64,000 bases of DNA, from assembly GCA_951812925.1 (NCBI GenBank), contig OX638370.1:37265948-37329947 (forward strand), read 5' to 3'. The notes below the pieces were generated by a model. That model made no database searches and was not told where the DNA came from. It saw only the letters and a program-made list of their open reading frames with translations. Source of the DNA: Calliopum simillimum. Taxonomy: Eukaryota > Arthropoda > Insecta > Diptera > Lauxaniidae. The position numbers and the translations under genes were made by a program. Of this stretch, positions 1 through 11,415 are shown in pieces. Position 1 is the stretch's first letter, and the number at the start of each line of letters is the position of its first letter.

Positions 1-2
1 TA

Positions 3-186
3 AATAATTTTTTAAATTTCTGAGAACTACAACACACACGAAAAATTTTTGTTGTTTTTTTTTTGAGCTCGTCAAAATTCGCGGAATTAAAATATTTATG
101 AAAAATTGTTTTTGTTGTTTCGCATAAAAAAAAACAACAAACATTTTTCGTGTGTGTTGTAGTTCTCAGAAATTGAATAAATTATT
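3..186. repeat. Hairpin MITE, 184 bp
   Basis: Left arm 3-63 (AAATTTCTGAGAACTACAACAC..., ACGAAAAATTTTTGTTG) is matched by the inverted right arm 125-186 (CAACAAACATTTTTCGTGTG..., GTTCTCAGAAATT). TIRs of about 60 bp around a 60-bp centre. No coding sequence. Confidence 0.8.
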
Positions 187-890
187 GAAATATTGTTGTT
201 GTTGCAAACGAGCCACCAAAAAAACAACAAAAAATTGGTTTTGTAATTGTTGTAGTTCGAGGAATTTGAAGTTGTTGTAAAAGCAAAAATTTTGCGCTGA
301 CTGCGCTTGGCTCAGTGATTTGAAAACGCTGACAACCTTGATTTAAAACACAAACATTCTTGAAAAATGAAAACAAAAACTTACAGAAGAAATTACGTTA
401 AAAAACAGAAGCAAACAATTAAAATTATCATAATATTCATAAAAAAAAAATTAGTTTTTACTGAGAATCGAACCTATTACTTTCAAGTTATGAGTCGACA
501 ATCTTATCAATGGAAATAACGTGCCAGTTATGATTCAAATGCCTTGTGTTTTACTTAGCTCGATAAGTCATTGAAAAAATAAAATACAAAATTTTTCGAA
601 TGTTTTGAAAACTATTACGAGAACATTTGGAAATAAACTTTTTCTAATTGTTTGTTTTAACCTTACAAATCAATTGTAAAAATTCTAAAAAAAAAACATT
701 TTCCAAACATTTGAAAATTGATTTTGAAAATATTGTTGCATTGTAAAATATACAAATTAAATGAAAAAACATTTTCTCTTCAAGTTTTAATCAATTTGGA
801 ACTAATTGACTTATCTGCCCTTCGATCACATTAATTAAAACTTAACATTAAAAAGTAAGTAGTACTGATTCATATTCCTGAATATTTGTA
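187..890. other. AT-rich sequence with one weak tRNA-like block
   Basis: About 465-533 on the minus strand carries a B-box-like GGTTCGATTCTC preceded by an anticodon-arm-like GACTCATAAC, but no A box or acceptor stem that I trust. The rest is AT-rich and I recognise nothing. Confidence 0.3.
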
Positions 891-1625
891 CAGGGTCCGC
901 CAAATAACTTCTTTTTTTTTTTGAAAATTCTATAAAAAAAAACTACTGGATATTTTCTCAAATTTCTTTTTTTATTTGAAAGTACAATCCTTCCGGTTAA
1001 TAATGGAAAATAATTTCATTCAAATGGCTGCCTCGGCTGGCCATGCAGTAACCTACACGATCGGTCCAATTTTTAAGCACATTATCGATTGTGTGCAGCT
1101 GTATTTCACCAATGGCTTCACGAATATTGTCCTTTAAAGTGTCAATTGTCTCTTGTCGGCGTAACACTTATCTTTGAGGGCACCCCACAAATAATAGTCC
1201 AACGGTGTCAAATCGCAGCTCCGAGGTGGCCAAACGACATCAGCTCAGCGGCTGATAATGCGATCTTCAAAAACAGGGCGCAAAACATCGAGTGTAGCTT
1301 CGGCTGTGGCACGTAGCGCCGTCCTGTTGAAACCAAATGTTGCCAATATCCTCCTCTTCAATTTTTGTGAACAAAAATTCGTTCAACATGGCCCGATAAC
1401 GATCGCCATTGACTGTAACGGCCACTCCTTGCTCATTTTCGAAGAAAAATGGTCCAATTATGCCTCTGGACCGAAATCCGCACCAAACAGTGACTCGTTT
1501 TGGGTGCAGCGTCTTTTCAATGTATGCGTGCGGGTGCCCCAAATGCGACAATTTTGCTTGTTTACATATCCGCCAAGATCAAAATGAACTTCATCTGAAA
1601 AGTTGATTTGTTTTGGCAAAATCGG
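891..1625 (-). pseudogene. IS630/Tc1/mariner-superfamily transposase, C-terminal part, broken
   Basis: Read on the minus strand from about 1625 down. It contains FSDEVHFDLGGYVNKQNCRIWG (first catalytic Asp), a middle part VTVWCGFRSRGIIGPFFFENE and VNGDRYRAMLNEF, then NIWFQQDGATCH (second Asp). Toward 1200-1100, in other frames, come PPRSCD and TPLDYYLWG-type sequence (third Asp) and a helical IDTLKDNIREAIGEIQLHTIDN tail. At least two frameshifts separate these parts and the N-terminal DNA-binding domain is missing. A terminal CAGGGTCCGCCAAATAACTTC at 891, preceded by TA, is probably the element's end. The superfamily is clear; the exact family is not. Confidence 0.8.
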
Positions 1626-3380
1626 ATATTTTTGAAATTTACTATGGAAATTTAATTTCCAGATGATTTATCACTTTTATTACTTTCAGTATGACAACTA
1701 TAAATTATAGTCTATAATCTATTTCAACTATTTGTGGCCTCGGAAAAAGATTTTTTTTTTTTTCTATTTTTCACAGTGAAAATTACACCTTTTTTGCAGA
1801 ATTACCCATATCAAACATTATTATTATTTTGAAAATCGAAATTTTGAGCTTATTACAATATAAAATAATTCAAGAAAAAATTTTCTCAAAACAATGATTG
1901 CAAACATATTTGTTAAAAGTTTCAAATTGAAGAAAAAGTTTAAAATTTCAGTACTTAACATTTCAAATCTGGCCTCAAATTTGCTGCCATGTTTAGCTAC
2001 TGAAATGAACCACGCCAAAAAACCTTTAAACTCAAAGGACTCTAAAAAACATTTTGGAATGCGTAATTGCCTTTCCGAAAATATTTAATATCAGGCGATT
2101 TCCTTTTTATACCACAGAGCTATCTAACCCTTTCGCTTTTTCCTTAAAAAATTAATAATTTTATTCGAAAAATCTCAATCTCTCCTAAAAATTTGTTTTT
2201 TAAGTGCTAATGGAATAAAGTAGGTACAAAAAATAATTCGGAACACTTTGCATTAAAACATCATATAAAGTGAATAAATATAAAACTCAAAGTGATACTA
2301 CGCACATCGCTAAGTGGGAGGCCATTTGTCGTTATAATTTTAAATTTAACAGCGGGAGAGCTTAAATCATTTTCTAATGTACGCTACGAGTGCATTTTAG
2401 GTTTCATGCGGAAATATGCTACATTCAAGGGAACACAGAAAAACCAACAACAATTGAAACATTAAAATGGAACAAAAACGAAAAATATACAAAGAAAGAA
2501 GATGCTTCAGACAACTTAAACCGAATCAAATTGAAATGAATGACAAAATGTACAAAGGCCACAACTTGAATTCGTTAAGTAAGAAGAAGACATTGAAGGT
2601 CAGAAGTCGCTGTGCTCTAAAAGTACAAAAGGAAAATATAAAACGTAAATTTTTAGCAAAAAATAACTGTGCAAAATTTAGAGCATGGAATAAAGTTTTT
2701 CGAAATCATACTCCATTTTTGTCAAAAAAAAAACCTTTTGATTAATTTAAATAAATATGATGATTTTTTGAAAGACAAGACAAATATGTGTTGGTGGAAG
2801 CGGTGTGATTGAAGAGGTTTCATTAGTCAACATAATAGTTAAAGAGGTCTTCCTTGCTTTATAATATCATAATTATTTGGTTAAAACTTTAAGTCGATAA
2901 CTAATCCTAGTAACGTTTGATAAAATCCATAAAAATCGTAATTTGAAATTTAATCAAACTTTGTTTTATTTCTGATTGATCTAAACCTGTTTGCATTTTT
3001 TTATTTATGTATATTTCTTCAGATCTTAAGACCTGACTTGGCTTCTGGAAGGCTTCTTAAAGATCAAAAAATTAAATTTTTGACAACTCTTGTCCTTAAA
3101 AGGGCATTGTGTAGAGAATATGTATGTCACACTGAAAGATATGAGTAGTTCCTTCTCTTGTGGTTTATGGTTCGAAAATGCAAGTATCGCCATCTTCTCA
3201 CCTAGAAATTAGATCAAACATATCGGATTACGATCAAGCTCCGATCAGATTTACTTTAACACGACCATCTGCTCATTTCCTGATTTGCATACAGTGCCGG
3301 ATCTGTTGATCCATTTATTTGAACAGTTCTTGATTTGAGTACAGTAACGTGTTCTTTGAGTTGTTTTCTTTATTTACTTT
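1626..3380. other. AT-rich intergenic sequence
   Basis: No recognisable gene. An open frame at 2467-2745 (92 codons) is lysine/arginine-rich, A-rich and without known motif; I do not support it as a gene. Confidence 0.5.
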
Positions 3381-3389
3381 TTTTTATGA

Positions 3390-3560
3390 AAAAAGCGCTC
3401 GAAGAGTTCTACAGGAAATCCTATGACCACTTTTCCAAATTATTCGTAGTTTTTATGTTAATCGCAAAATAAGTTTCCATCGGTCGGTCACTCAGGAAAA
3501 AATTTATCGGAGAGGAGTTCTGACTAGAGTTCTGAGTAGCAATCGAAGAGTTCTAAAGAA
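3390..3560 (-). repeat. Diverged minus-strand copy of the ~156-bp tandem unit
   Basis: In reverse orientation it shows TTTTGCGATTAACATAAAAAC, GGAAAA, TAGGATTTCCTGTAGAACTC and TTCGAGCGC, plus a second GAACTC unit near 3510-3560. These match the array at 35.15-36.0 kb. Confidence 0.55.
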
Positions 3561-4190
3561 AATTTTAGTAACTGAGGGAACTAAGCAAGATAATTCAATG
3601 AAATTTGATACTCTGCATCCGTCGTCAAAGTCAGCTCGAGGGATTGAAAATGAGCGAAAACTGTTAACGGACATGCCTACCGCCCATACAAAAAATATAT
3701 TCAAAATGCAACTTTCGGAGTATTTTTCACGAGAATGCAACCAAAATACACATAAATACTAGGAATGGTTAGCGCAAGCTCTGAGCAAAAACTAGCCGAA
3801 TTCGGACAAGAGGGCGTTGCACCTCCCATATAAACAAAAGTTTCAAAATGGTATACTGAAAAAGTTTTTTGAGATAATGCAACTAAATTTTACCCAAACA
3901 CTAAGGGCTATAAATGTAGCTCTGAGCAAAACCTGGGTGAACTCGGTGAAGAGGACGTTATCCCGGACAACAGACATTATCCCCACTTCGTAAATGGGGA
4001 TAATGTCCGTTTTTTTCTGGGGATTATGCCTGTCAATAATTCGGACATAATCCCCATTCACGAAATGGGGATTATGTCCGTGGGGATTATTTCACGGCAC
4101 CGCTTCTTCCATATAAGCAAAATTTTCGAAATACTGCAGTGTAGAGTATTTAAGGTTTGGCTGGGCCAAAGGTAACACCCTTAAATACAA
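3560..4190 (-). mobile_element. DINE/INE-1-like repeat fragment, minus strand, interrupted
   Basis: In reverse orientation it starts with GGTGTTACCTTTGGCCCAGCC and TAAATACTCTACACTGCA (near 4180-4130). It runs through a TATGGGAGGTGC-AACGCCCTC unit and the AAATATATTTTTTGTATGGGCG / GGCATGTCCGTTAACAG block to about 3560. The microsatellite and 3' hairpin end are missing. A hairpin MITE interrupts it at about 3958-4093. Confidence 0.7.
3958..4093. repeat. Double-hairpin MITE (GGGGATAATGTCCG)
   Basis: Two neighbouring hairpins, CATTATCCCCACTTCGTAAATGGGG... and GGACATAATCCCCATT...AATGGGGATTATGTCC, with overall inverted symmetry. It splits the DINE-like fragment around GAGGACG | GGCACCGC. About 136 bp. 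Confidence 0.75.
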
Positions 4191-4194
4191 GTTT

Positions 4195-4285
4195 TTTTTT
4201 CTAATTTTGCGATTAACATGAAAAGACGAATATTTTGGAAAAAAGTTACTTGGCCTTTCTTTAGAAATCTTTTAGACTCAGTCTA
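4195..4285 (+). repeat. Diverged plus-strand copy of the ~156-bp tandem unit
   Basis: CTAATTTTGCGATTAACATG, GAATATTTTGGAAAAAAGTTAC and TTTCTTTAGAAATC match the 35-kb array in direct orientation. With 3390-3560 it flanks the DINE-like fragment in inverted orientation. Confidence 0.55.
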
Positions 4286-6053
4286 GAAAATGTACGTACG
4301 GGTATGTTCTGAAACGCTATACAATTAACAAGAATTTATTTTTAGTGAACTTAAAAAGTTTGCATTAGTTAAAAACAAAATAATCCTTAGAGTTTTGTAA
4401 ATGCTGATGATAAACAGCTAATAAAAAATATCCTATTTTTATCACTATATCCTACAGTTTTCTGTTCGGCAGCTGAATAGAAAACCTGATCGACATTATC
4501 TGCTCCTAAAAAGAAATTATGATCAGGGCCGGATTCAGTCCGCTTCATATGAAGTGTTACGTTTATTGTCATAGAATGCCTGACCCGTCGCTGATCAATC
4601 CTGATCTATATCGGATCCAAGCTGGAAATAATTCTAGTCTAATACTTAATATATTAAGTAAAAACATTTATTTTTGTTTATTAACTAAGTAAATAAGCCC
4701 CACATTTCATATTTTACTACAAAAACTATTTCGTCATCAGATATATATTTTTTTTTTTAATTTTTTTAATACAAAATTCATTGTTACTTATTAATTTTAA
4801 TTGTAGTAATACTACACCGACTAAATGTTTATAATGTGCTTTAAATTGAAACTACCGGAGTGGCTCAATTTGACCCATTTTGGCTTCAATGTTTATAAAA
4901 CATTTAGCGATATGATATCATAACAATTGCATATTGTATTATATTTTATATATACTTGGCACTAAACGTGACATTTTACTTACAATGATGAGTGTTTCGT
5001 ATGCGGTAATTTTACATTTTCAACAAAGAAACAAAAAGTTTTAGCACAAAGTAAATTTGAAAAAACATTTCAAGAGCACAGTATCGAGTTTTTAATGAAA
5101 TATAGAAAATATATTTCATTCAAACACTTGAAGTAAATTAACGAAATTGCGTGCCCAATTTAATGTTTACACTAGAAGAAGTCATATTTCAATCATTACC
5201 TATTGGACATTCACAGCAAAAGTTTCGTGTGGAAAAGCGTGCCCAACCCAGTCAGTCGCTACTCGGTAGGCTTCATTGAACTTTTTGAATAAAACTTCCG
5301 CAACATTTGAATAAAACTTTAATGCATTGCAATTAAACATTTAAATCTTTTTTTTTTTTTATTATTCATTTTTTTTTTTTCTGAATCAGCGCTTATGCGC
5401 GTCTACCACTGTCCTCTCAGCTATGAGTCACAGATTTGTCCGCCCCTCACACCAACCCAACTTTGCCTTCCTCATCAAAGCAACATCATCGTCATTTATT
5501 GTTGTTGTTATATGAGAGTGAATCAAAAGCTTATTTTATGCTTGTTGTTATGGTTGTCATTGCTTTTTGAGGTTGTCATCATTATGCATTCACTACTACA
5601 TGGGTACAAAAACACATACATATTTATGTACAATATGTATGTAAACATGGCAAAAAACTCATGGTTCAAATATCAACTTAAACCACAGTTACTTCATACA
5701 TATGATAATAAAACCAACAACAACAACAACAACAGCACAATTGTATGTAACTCTAAGTACAACAACAAGTGCTCAAGGTCTTTATGCTGTTGTTGTTGTA
5801 GTTGCTTTTGTTGCAACTATATATTTACAAGTGTATCGAAAAGTACGAAATTATATCACCCGCTTGTCATTACATGTCATAGAGGAGCGGAGCCTACCAC
5901 CCCACCATTATAATAAAAACAACAGCAGCAAAAAAAAAAAACCAAAATAATTTCAATTTATGTTAATGCCTACTGTCTGTTGTACATAATGATGTGAACT
6001 TATTCTGTTGAACAAGTTGTATCCCAATTGGAATGTAAGATGTAAGTGACGAC
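4286..6053. other. AT-rich sequence with CAA/GTT microsatellite
   Basis: 4286-5340 holds nothing recognisable. 5340-5400 is pyrimidine-rich, and 5710-5930 has short CAA and TGTTGTTG runs. These low-complexity tracts create the open frames at 5395-5950, which I do not support as genes. Confidence 0.5.
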
Positions 6054-6055
6054 TA

Positions 6056-6164
6056 TGGGGGTTATCGTGTACCAAGATTCCCGGGGAATTTTCTTAAACT
6101 GCAATAGAGAATGCACGGCAGTCTAAGAAAATTCCCCGGGAATATTTATTCACGATAACCCCCT
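6056..6164. repeat. Hairpin MITE, ~108 bp, TA-flanked
   Basis: TGGGGGTTATCGTG...CCCGGGGAATTTTCTTA / TAAGAAAATTCCCCGGG...CACGATAACCCCC; near-perfect hairpin with TA on both sides, as expected of Tc1/mariner-type MITEs. Confidence 0.85.
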
Positions 6165-6588
6165 ATATGTAAACGTATTTGAATTAATAGGATTCAGTTG
6201 ACGGATTGAAGTGTTAACAGATGTATCTATGCTAGACTGATTCAAAAAAAAAACCTTTTTGGAATTTCCATGATTACGCCCAAAAATCTGAAAGAGTGTG
6301 TCAAAAAAGTGCGCTGAAATTTTTTTACATTTTTTTCATGGTCATATCAGCATTTCCACCAAAAGGTCCACCATGACCAAAATATAAAAAGTTATTAAAA
6401 AGTTATCATTTTATGATATTATCTTTGATATTGATGATCAAACCGACTCCAAAGTTGCACAAATGTAGTTTTCCTTTTTAGTAATTTTTAATGGAATGTG
6501 GTTTTTTCTATAAACTTCAAGAGGCATAATACATGAAAACAGTTAATCCAACAAAACCTCCCTTACAATATTAATGATATAAAAAAAA
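6165..6588. other. AT-rich sequence, nothing recognised
   Basis: GGTCATATCAGCATTTCCACC / AAAAGGTCCACCATGACC at 6341-6377 can form a small hairpin; otherwise nothing. Confidence 0.4.
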
Positions 6589-7543
6589 AAACTAGTAAGG
6601 GTGGTATCTTTGGCCTGGCCAAAATCTAAATACCCTACACTGCATTTCAAGTATATTATTAGGAGAGTATAAGAACAAATTGCTTATATGGGAAGTGCCA
6701 CGCCCTCACCTCCGAGCTTATTTGATTTTGCGTAGAGCTTGCATTTACTGTTCTGAGTGTTTGAGTAAAATTCTGTTAGGTTTTCTTTAAAAAATCTTTC
6801 AGTATAGCATTTTGAAAATTTCGCTTGTATGGGAGGTGCCACGCCCTCTAATCCTACTTCGCCTACTTTAAGCTCACAGTTTACAATTAATGTTCTTCGT
6901 GTTTGAGTGAAATTTGGTTGGATTATCTCAAAAAACACTTTCATTATATAATTTTGAAACATTTGCTTATATGGGAGGTGCCACGCCCCCTTGTCCGAGT
7001 TTACCTAGATCTTGCGAATAGCATGCATTTAGAGATCCGAGTGTTTGAGTGTAATTTGGTTGGGTTATCTCAAAAAACGCGTTCCGTATAACATTTTGAA
7101 ACTTTTTTTTATATGGGAGGTGCCACGCCCTCTAGTCCGAATTCACCTAGTTTTTGCTCAGAGCTTATATTTACTTTCCCTAGTATTTATGTGAATTTGG
7201 CTTCTGTTATTGCGAACAATGCTGTTATTATTGCATTTTGAATATATTTTTTGTATGGGCGGTAGGCGTGTCCGTTGACCGATTTTGCTCATTTTCAATC
7301 CTCCGAGCTAACTTTTACGGCGGAGGCTGTGCACCAAATTTCATTGAATTATGTTGCTCAGTTTTCCCAAAAAATGTATTTCCACACACACCCAGCCAGC
7401 CAGACAGACAGACGGACATGGCTATATCGACTCAGGAGCTGACGCTGATCAAGAATATATATATTTTTCTATATCTGCCACGCCTCCTTCTCTGCGTTAC
7501 AAACGGAAGGACAAAGTGAATATACCCTGGGTGTAGGGTATAA
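6589..7543 (+). mobile_element. DINE/INE-1-like (Helentron-type, non-autonomous) element, copy 1
   Basis: Starts ACTAGTAAGGGTGGTATCTT, GGCCTGGCC, AAATACCCTACACTGCA. Four internal units of about 141 bp follow, each with TATGGGAGGTGCCACGCCC, TTGAGTGAAATTTGGTTGG and TATCTCAAAAAACGC. Then come the TATGGGCGGTAGGCGTGTCC block, a short CCAG/CAGA microsatellite, GGACATGGCTATATCGACTC and TTCTCTGCGTTACAAACGGA, and a 3' hairpin TATACCCTGGGTGTAGGGTA. The TACCCTACAC of the 5' part is inverted at the 3' end. Resemblance to Drosophila DINE-1-type repeats is from memory; no protein inside. Confidence 0.7.
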
Positions 7544-7844
7544 TTAAAAGAGAACAATGCAATCCCGATTAACTGTCAATTTTTTATTTGCTTTAGTCCA
7601 ATTTCTTCTGTCCGGTTCGTCACTGAAAAAGATAATTTGTCATCATTGCTTCACAAAACAAGTGCAAATCTAGCGGGAAGTGTGTCAAAAATTAAGTGCA
7701 AATGTAGTTAATACACACAATTGAACAAAAAAAATATTGCAAAAAATAAAATTGAAGTTTGTCACGTTCGTCATTTTTAGCGCAAAAGTAACGTATTTTT
7801 TGAAATTTCTTGTTGTCCCAAGGTCATAATAAACTCATACGAGG
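7544..7844. other. AT-rich sequence, nothing recognised
   Basis: No frame or repeat boundary seen. GTCACGTTCGTCA at 7761 recurs in variants at 8219, 8409 and 8583. Confidence 0.35.
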
Positions 7845-8022
7845 AACATTTTCCTAGAACACACAAACCCATTATATCCTGTTTTATGGTCTTTTTGACA
7901 CCTTTTTCAAAAAGACGTGGTTACAATGGGTTTTTCTAGAATACATTAACCCATTATATCCTGTTTTCTGGTCTTCTTAACACCTTTTTCAAATAGATTT
8001 GGTTATAATGGGTTAAAGTGTT
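7845..8022. repeat. Two tandem ~77-bp units, each with inverted ends
   Basis: Each unit runs ACCCATTATATCCTGTTTT-TGGTCTT...ACACCTTTTTCAAA-AGA...GGTTA-AATGGGTT, so each unit is itself an imperfect palindrome (AACCCATTATA / TATAATGGGTT). Confidence 0.75.
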
Positions 8023-9363
8023 CTACAAAAATATTCTACGTTGAATTTCAATTAGGGTCACCAAAGACAAGAAAACATTAAAACATAAGAATAATGCGTA
8101 AAAAAAGTAATGGGAGTGTTGCAGCTGCCGGGTAGGCAAACTTCACAATTGCCACCAGAACAAAGTGCAAAGTTTTATTCGCTCCCAAAACTGAATTTAG
8201 CTTATAATGGAAAAAATGTCACGTTCATATTGTCACGTATCGATTCAGATTATGCTCAAAACAAAGAAAAGAACAGAAGATATTTGAATCAAATAAAATA
8301 CATTGTAAAGTAACTTTATTGCATGAGATTCGCACTAAAAAATTCTGACTTGTTTCGCTGAATTTCTGAATTTCTTTGAATTGGCACGAAAACTACATAC
8401 TTCTATTTTTGTCACGTTCATTTTATCTCTTTTTATGCGTGTATTTTGGAACCAGGACTTCGCCTGCAATAAGCGTTGGCACTAATTATAGTGCTACCTA
8501 AAATCTATAATGAGAAGTAAAAACTAAACTAAAAATATGTTTTAAAAACTTCCACTTTTTTGCATTTTAAATGTGTGCGACGGTCACATTCGTCACTTGG
8601 AAAATGCATATATATCAAATTTTTCGTCTTCAATCATGGTTTTTACGCACCTCTATAGAAATTTCGACCAGTCGACATTAAAAATAATTTTCCTAATGGG
8701 TACTGTGTATTATTTAAACTCAAATTTGTAATATTTTCATTGCTTTTTATTGCAAAGATCAGTGCATCCACTTGAGTTACTTGTGTTTTATTGATTGTAT
8801 TGTTGTTTATTTATGAGTTACCTTTATTATTATGCAACCGGTTAGGTTCAGCCTAAGTTTTAGTACACTGAAAATGGATATATTTCCTTCAAATAAATGC
8901 ATTTGTTTGACAATAAAAGAGAACACATTTTTATTGACATCAATAAACTTTCGTGAACATTAATACGCCCTTAATTGGAAGTTAAAGCTACAAAGCTAAA
9001 TATTATGTTTATTTAAAGGCTTTCAGGACATTTGATTATCCCGTAAATCTCGGGATCAACAAAAGACCCGAATATTGTTATCCCAAATACACAATTAACG
9101 TATTTTTGATAACTAGTATATTATTGCCTACGAAATCCAATATAAAATGCATTGATATTTAAGAACATCGGTCAATTTATGAATTGGTCTTTTTTTAAGG
9201 ATAAATCGATATTAATATATATTTAGCTTAATATGGAAAAGGCGTAACTCAAATTTTTTCGAAATTGACTTTTTGCCTATTCTGGTTGGCCACTCTCTAA
9301 TACACCTCCCTACAAAAATTAGGCATGATAATATCAAAAATAGCCAAGTTGTAGTTAATTTTA
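8023..9363. other. AT-rich sequence, nothing recognised
   Basis: A 67-codon frame at 8110-8313 has no motif and is not supported. Repeated GTCACGTTC-type words are noted above. Confidence 0.4.
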
Positions 9364-10343
9364 AACTAGTAAGGGTGTAACCTTTGGCCTGGCCAAAAAA
9401 TAAATACCCTACACTGCAATATTTTGAAAATTTTGCTCATATGGGAGGTGCCAAGCCCTCTTGTCCGAGTTCACCCAGTTTTTGCTCAGAGCTTGCATTT
9501 ATAGCTCTTAGTGTCTGAGGGAAATTTGGTTGAATTATCTCAAAAAACGTTTTCAGTATAGAGTTTTGAAACTTTTGCTTATATAGGAGGTGCCACGCCC
9601 TCTTGTCCGAGTTCGTCTAGTTTTAGTTTAGAGCGTGCATTTATAGTTTTCAGTATTTGAGTGAAATTTAGTTGGATTATCTCAAAAAACGCTTTCAGTA
9701 TAGCATTTTGAAGCTTTTGCTTATATGGGAGGTGCCACGCCCCCTTGTCTGATTTCACTCAATTTTTGTTGAGAGCTTTCATTTATCATTTTGAGTGTCT
9801 GAGTCAAATTTGGTTCGATTATCTCAAAAAACGCTTTTAGTATAGCGTTTTGAAGCTTTTGCTTATATGGGAGGTGCCACGCCCTCTCGTCCGAATTCGC
9901 CCAGTTTTTCTCAGAGCTTGCGCTTTTGATTCGTAGTATTTGTGTGCATTTTGGTTGCATTGTCGTAAAAACTACTCCAAAAGTTGCATTTTGAATTTAC
10001 TTTTTGTATGGGCAGTAGGCGTGTCCGCTAACCGATTTTGCTCATTTTCAATCCCCCGAGCTATCTTTGACGGCGAAGGTAGTGTTGCGAATTTCATTGA
10101 ATTATCTTGCTTAGTTTTCCCAAAAAATGTATTTCCACACACAGCCGTTACCCAGCCAGCCAGCCACCAAGCCACCCAGCCAGCCACCAAGCCACCCAGC
10201 CAGCCAGACAGACGGACATGGCTTTATCGACTCAGGAGATGACGCTGATCAAGAATATATATACTTTTCAATATCTGCCACGCCTCCTTCTCTGCGTTAC
10301 AAGCGGAAGGACAAAGTGAATATACCCTGGGTGTAGGGTATAA
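9364..10343 (+). mobile_element. DINE/INE-1-like element, copy 2
   Basis: Same plan as the copy at 6589: ACTAGTAAGGGTG start, four units of about 143 bp (TATGGGAGGTGCCACGCC at 9438, 9582, 9725 and 9867), then the GGCAGTAGGCGTGTCCGC block. Its microsatellite is expanded to CCAGCCAGCCACCAAGCCAC repeats (10150-10210). It ends TATACCCTGGGTGTAGGGTA. The best-preserved copy. Confidence 0.72.
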
Positions 10344-10479
10344 AAAATTCTTGAAAGAAAATAGCCCTAACTCACAATATGTAGCGTTTAAATAGTAGTC
10401 TTAAAATCACTTAGAAACTATTCGGTTAATTAAGCTGAAAACTTGGCAGTGAGTGTATCTCAAATATGGGAAGGTGTTT

Positions 10480-10925
10480 ACACTATACACGAAGGTTCCC
10501 GAAGGTCATCCGAAGGTTTTCTGGTCAAAACGAAGAATATCTGGGCATACTAGAGGAAAAACATCTATGGTAGTCTATCAATAAACCTTATTTGATAGTT
10601 TTCTTAGACACCCGAAGGTTCTCAAAGGCTACCCGAAGGCTTGATAGTCAAAACGAAGAATATTTCGGTATACTAGAGGGAAAATATCATTGGCGGACTA
10701 TCAAAAAGGTCTAACTGGTAGTTTTTTGGGACACCCGAAGCTTCCAGAAGTTCACCCGAAGGCTTCAAAATCAAAACAAAGAATTCCTAGGTATTTAAAG
10801 AATATGGCGGACTATCAACAAGCCTTGATTGATAGTTTACTAAGCCATCCGAAGGTTCCCGAAAGTCGCCCGAAGGCTTCATAGTCAATACGAAGAGTAT
10901 CAAGGTATACAGATGGGAAAACATC
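10480..10925 (+). repeat. Tandem array of ~120-bp units rich in CCGAAGG
   Basis: Four units at spacings of about 122, 123 and 114 bp. Each carries CCCGAAGGTTC-CGAAGG-, a GTCAAAACGAAGAATAT block, GGTATACTAGAGGGAAAA and GGCGGACTATCAA. Diverged, so not a recent expansion. The open frame at 10690-10884 comes from the repeat. Confidence 0.8.
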
Positions 10926-11226
10926 AAAAGCATCTATGAGTTTGGTTGCTGTGGGTACTTTATTATCATAAACTTTACTTGATGTACACTTTAATGTTTT
11001 AAATTGTTATTACCTGCTGATTGTCAACACTTTTATGATAATCTTCCCTACAAAACATAAACATTTTCGTTATAATTTTTGTCCAATCCAATTAACCTTC
11101 TTCGTTAAGGTTTTTCCTCTTCATTTTATATTGAATAACTTAAAATTTATTCATAGTTTTTGATTTATTGTAAAAAGCCCTAACTCACTTTTTTTTTAAA
11201 AAAAATTTTAAAATGAAAAGACCTAA

Positions 11227-11415
11227 CCCAGTGTGCCAGGCGGTTCATATCTTCGCTTTTTTACCCGTTACGGATCCGTTACTGATCCGTTTGCGGGAGA
11301 AATTCCAAAAAAAAAAACGATTCGCTTTTTTTTTGGGAATCTCTCCCGCCAACGGATCAGTAACGGATCCGTAACGGGTAAAAAAGCGAAGATTTGAACC
11401 GTCTGGCACACTGGG
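11227..11415. repeat. Hairpin MITE, 189 bp (CCCAGTGTGCCAG ends)
   Basis: CCCAGTGTGCCAGGCGGTT...ATCTTCGCTTTTTTACCCGT, TACGGATCCGTTACTGATCC; the right half is the inverse, ending AACCGTCTGGCACACTGGG. Arms of about 85 bp, nearly perfect. The central GGGAGA-ATTCC sequence is also inverted. CAGTG ends suggest a hAT-type MITE; I see no clean 8-bp duplication. Confidence 0.85.

Noticed and set aside
465..533. tRNA gene on the minus strand
   Set aside because: Only a B-box-like word and an anticodon-like loop; no acceptor or D arm pairing.
2467..2745. 92-codon Lys/Arg-rich frame
   Set aside because: A-rich composition makes AAA/AGA codons by chance; no motif, no homolog recognised.
5395..5950. Open frames of 172 and 82 codons
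   Set aside because: They run through CAA/GTT microsatellite and poly-C/T sequence, with Asn, Thr, Val and Cys runs and no domain; no splice context.
7238..7536. Frames of 61-93 codons, repeated at 9940-10336 and 31224-31487
   Set aside because: Present in every DINE-like copy because the DNA repeats; microsatellite-derived Gln/Pro/Ser runs, not a conserved protein.
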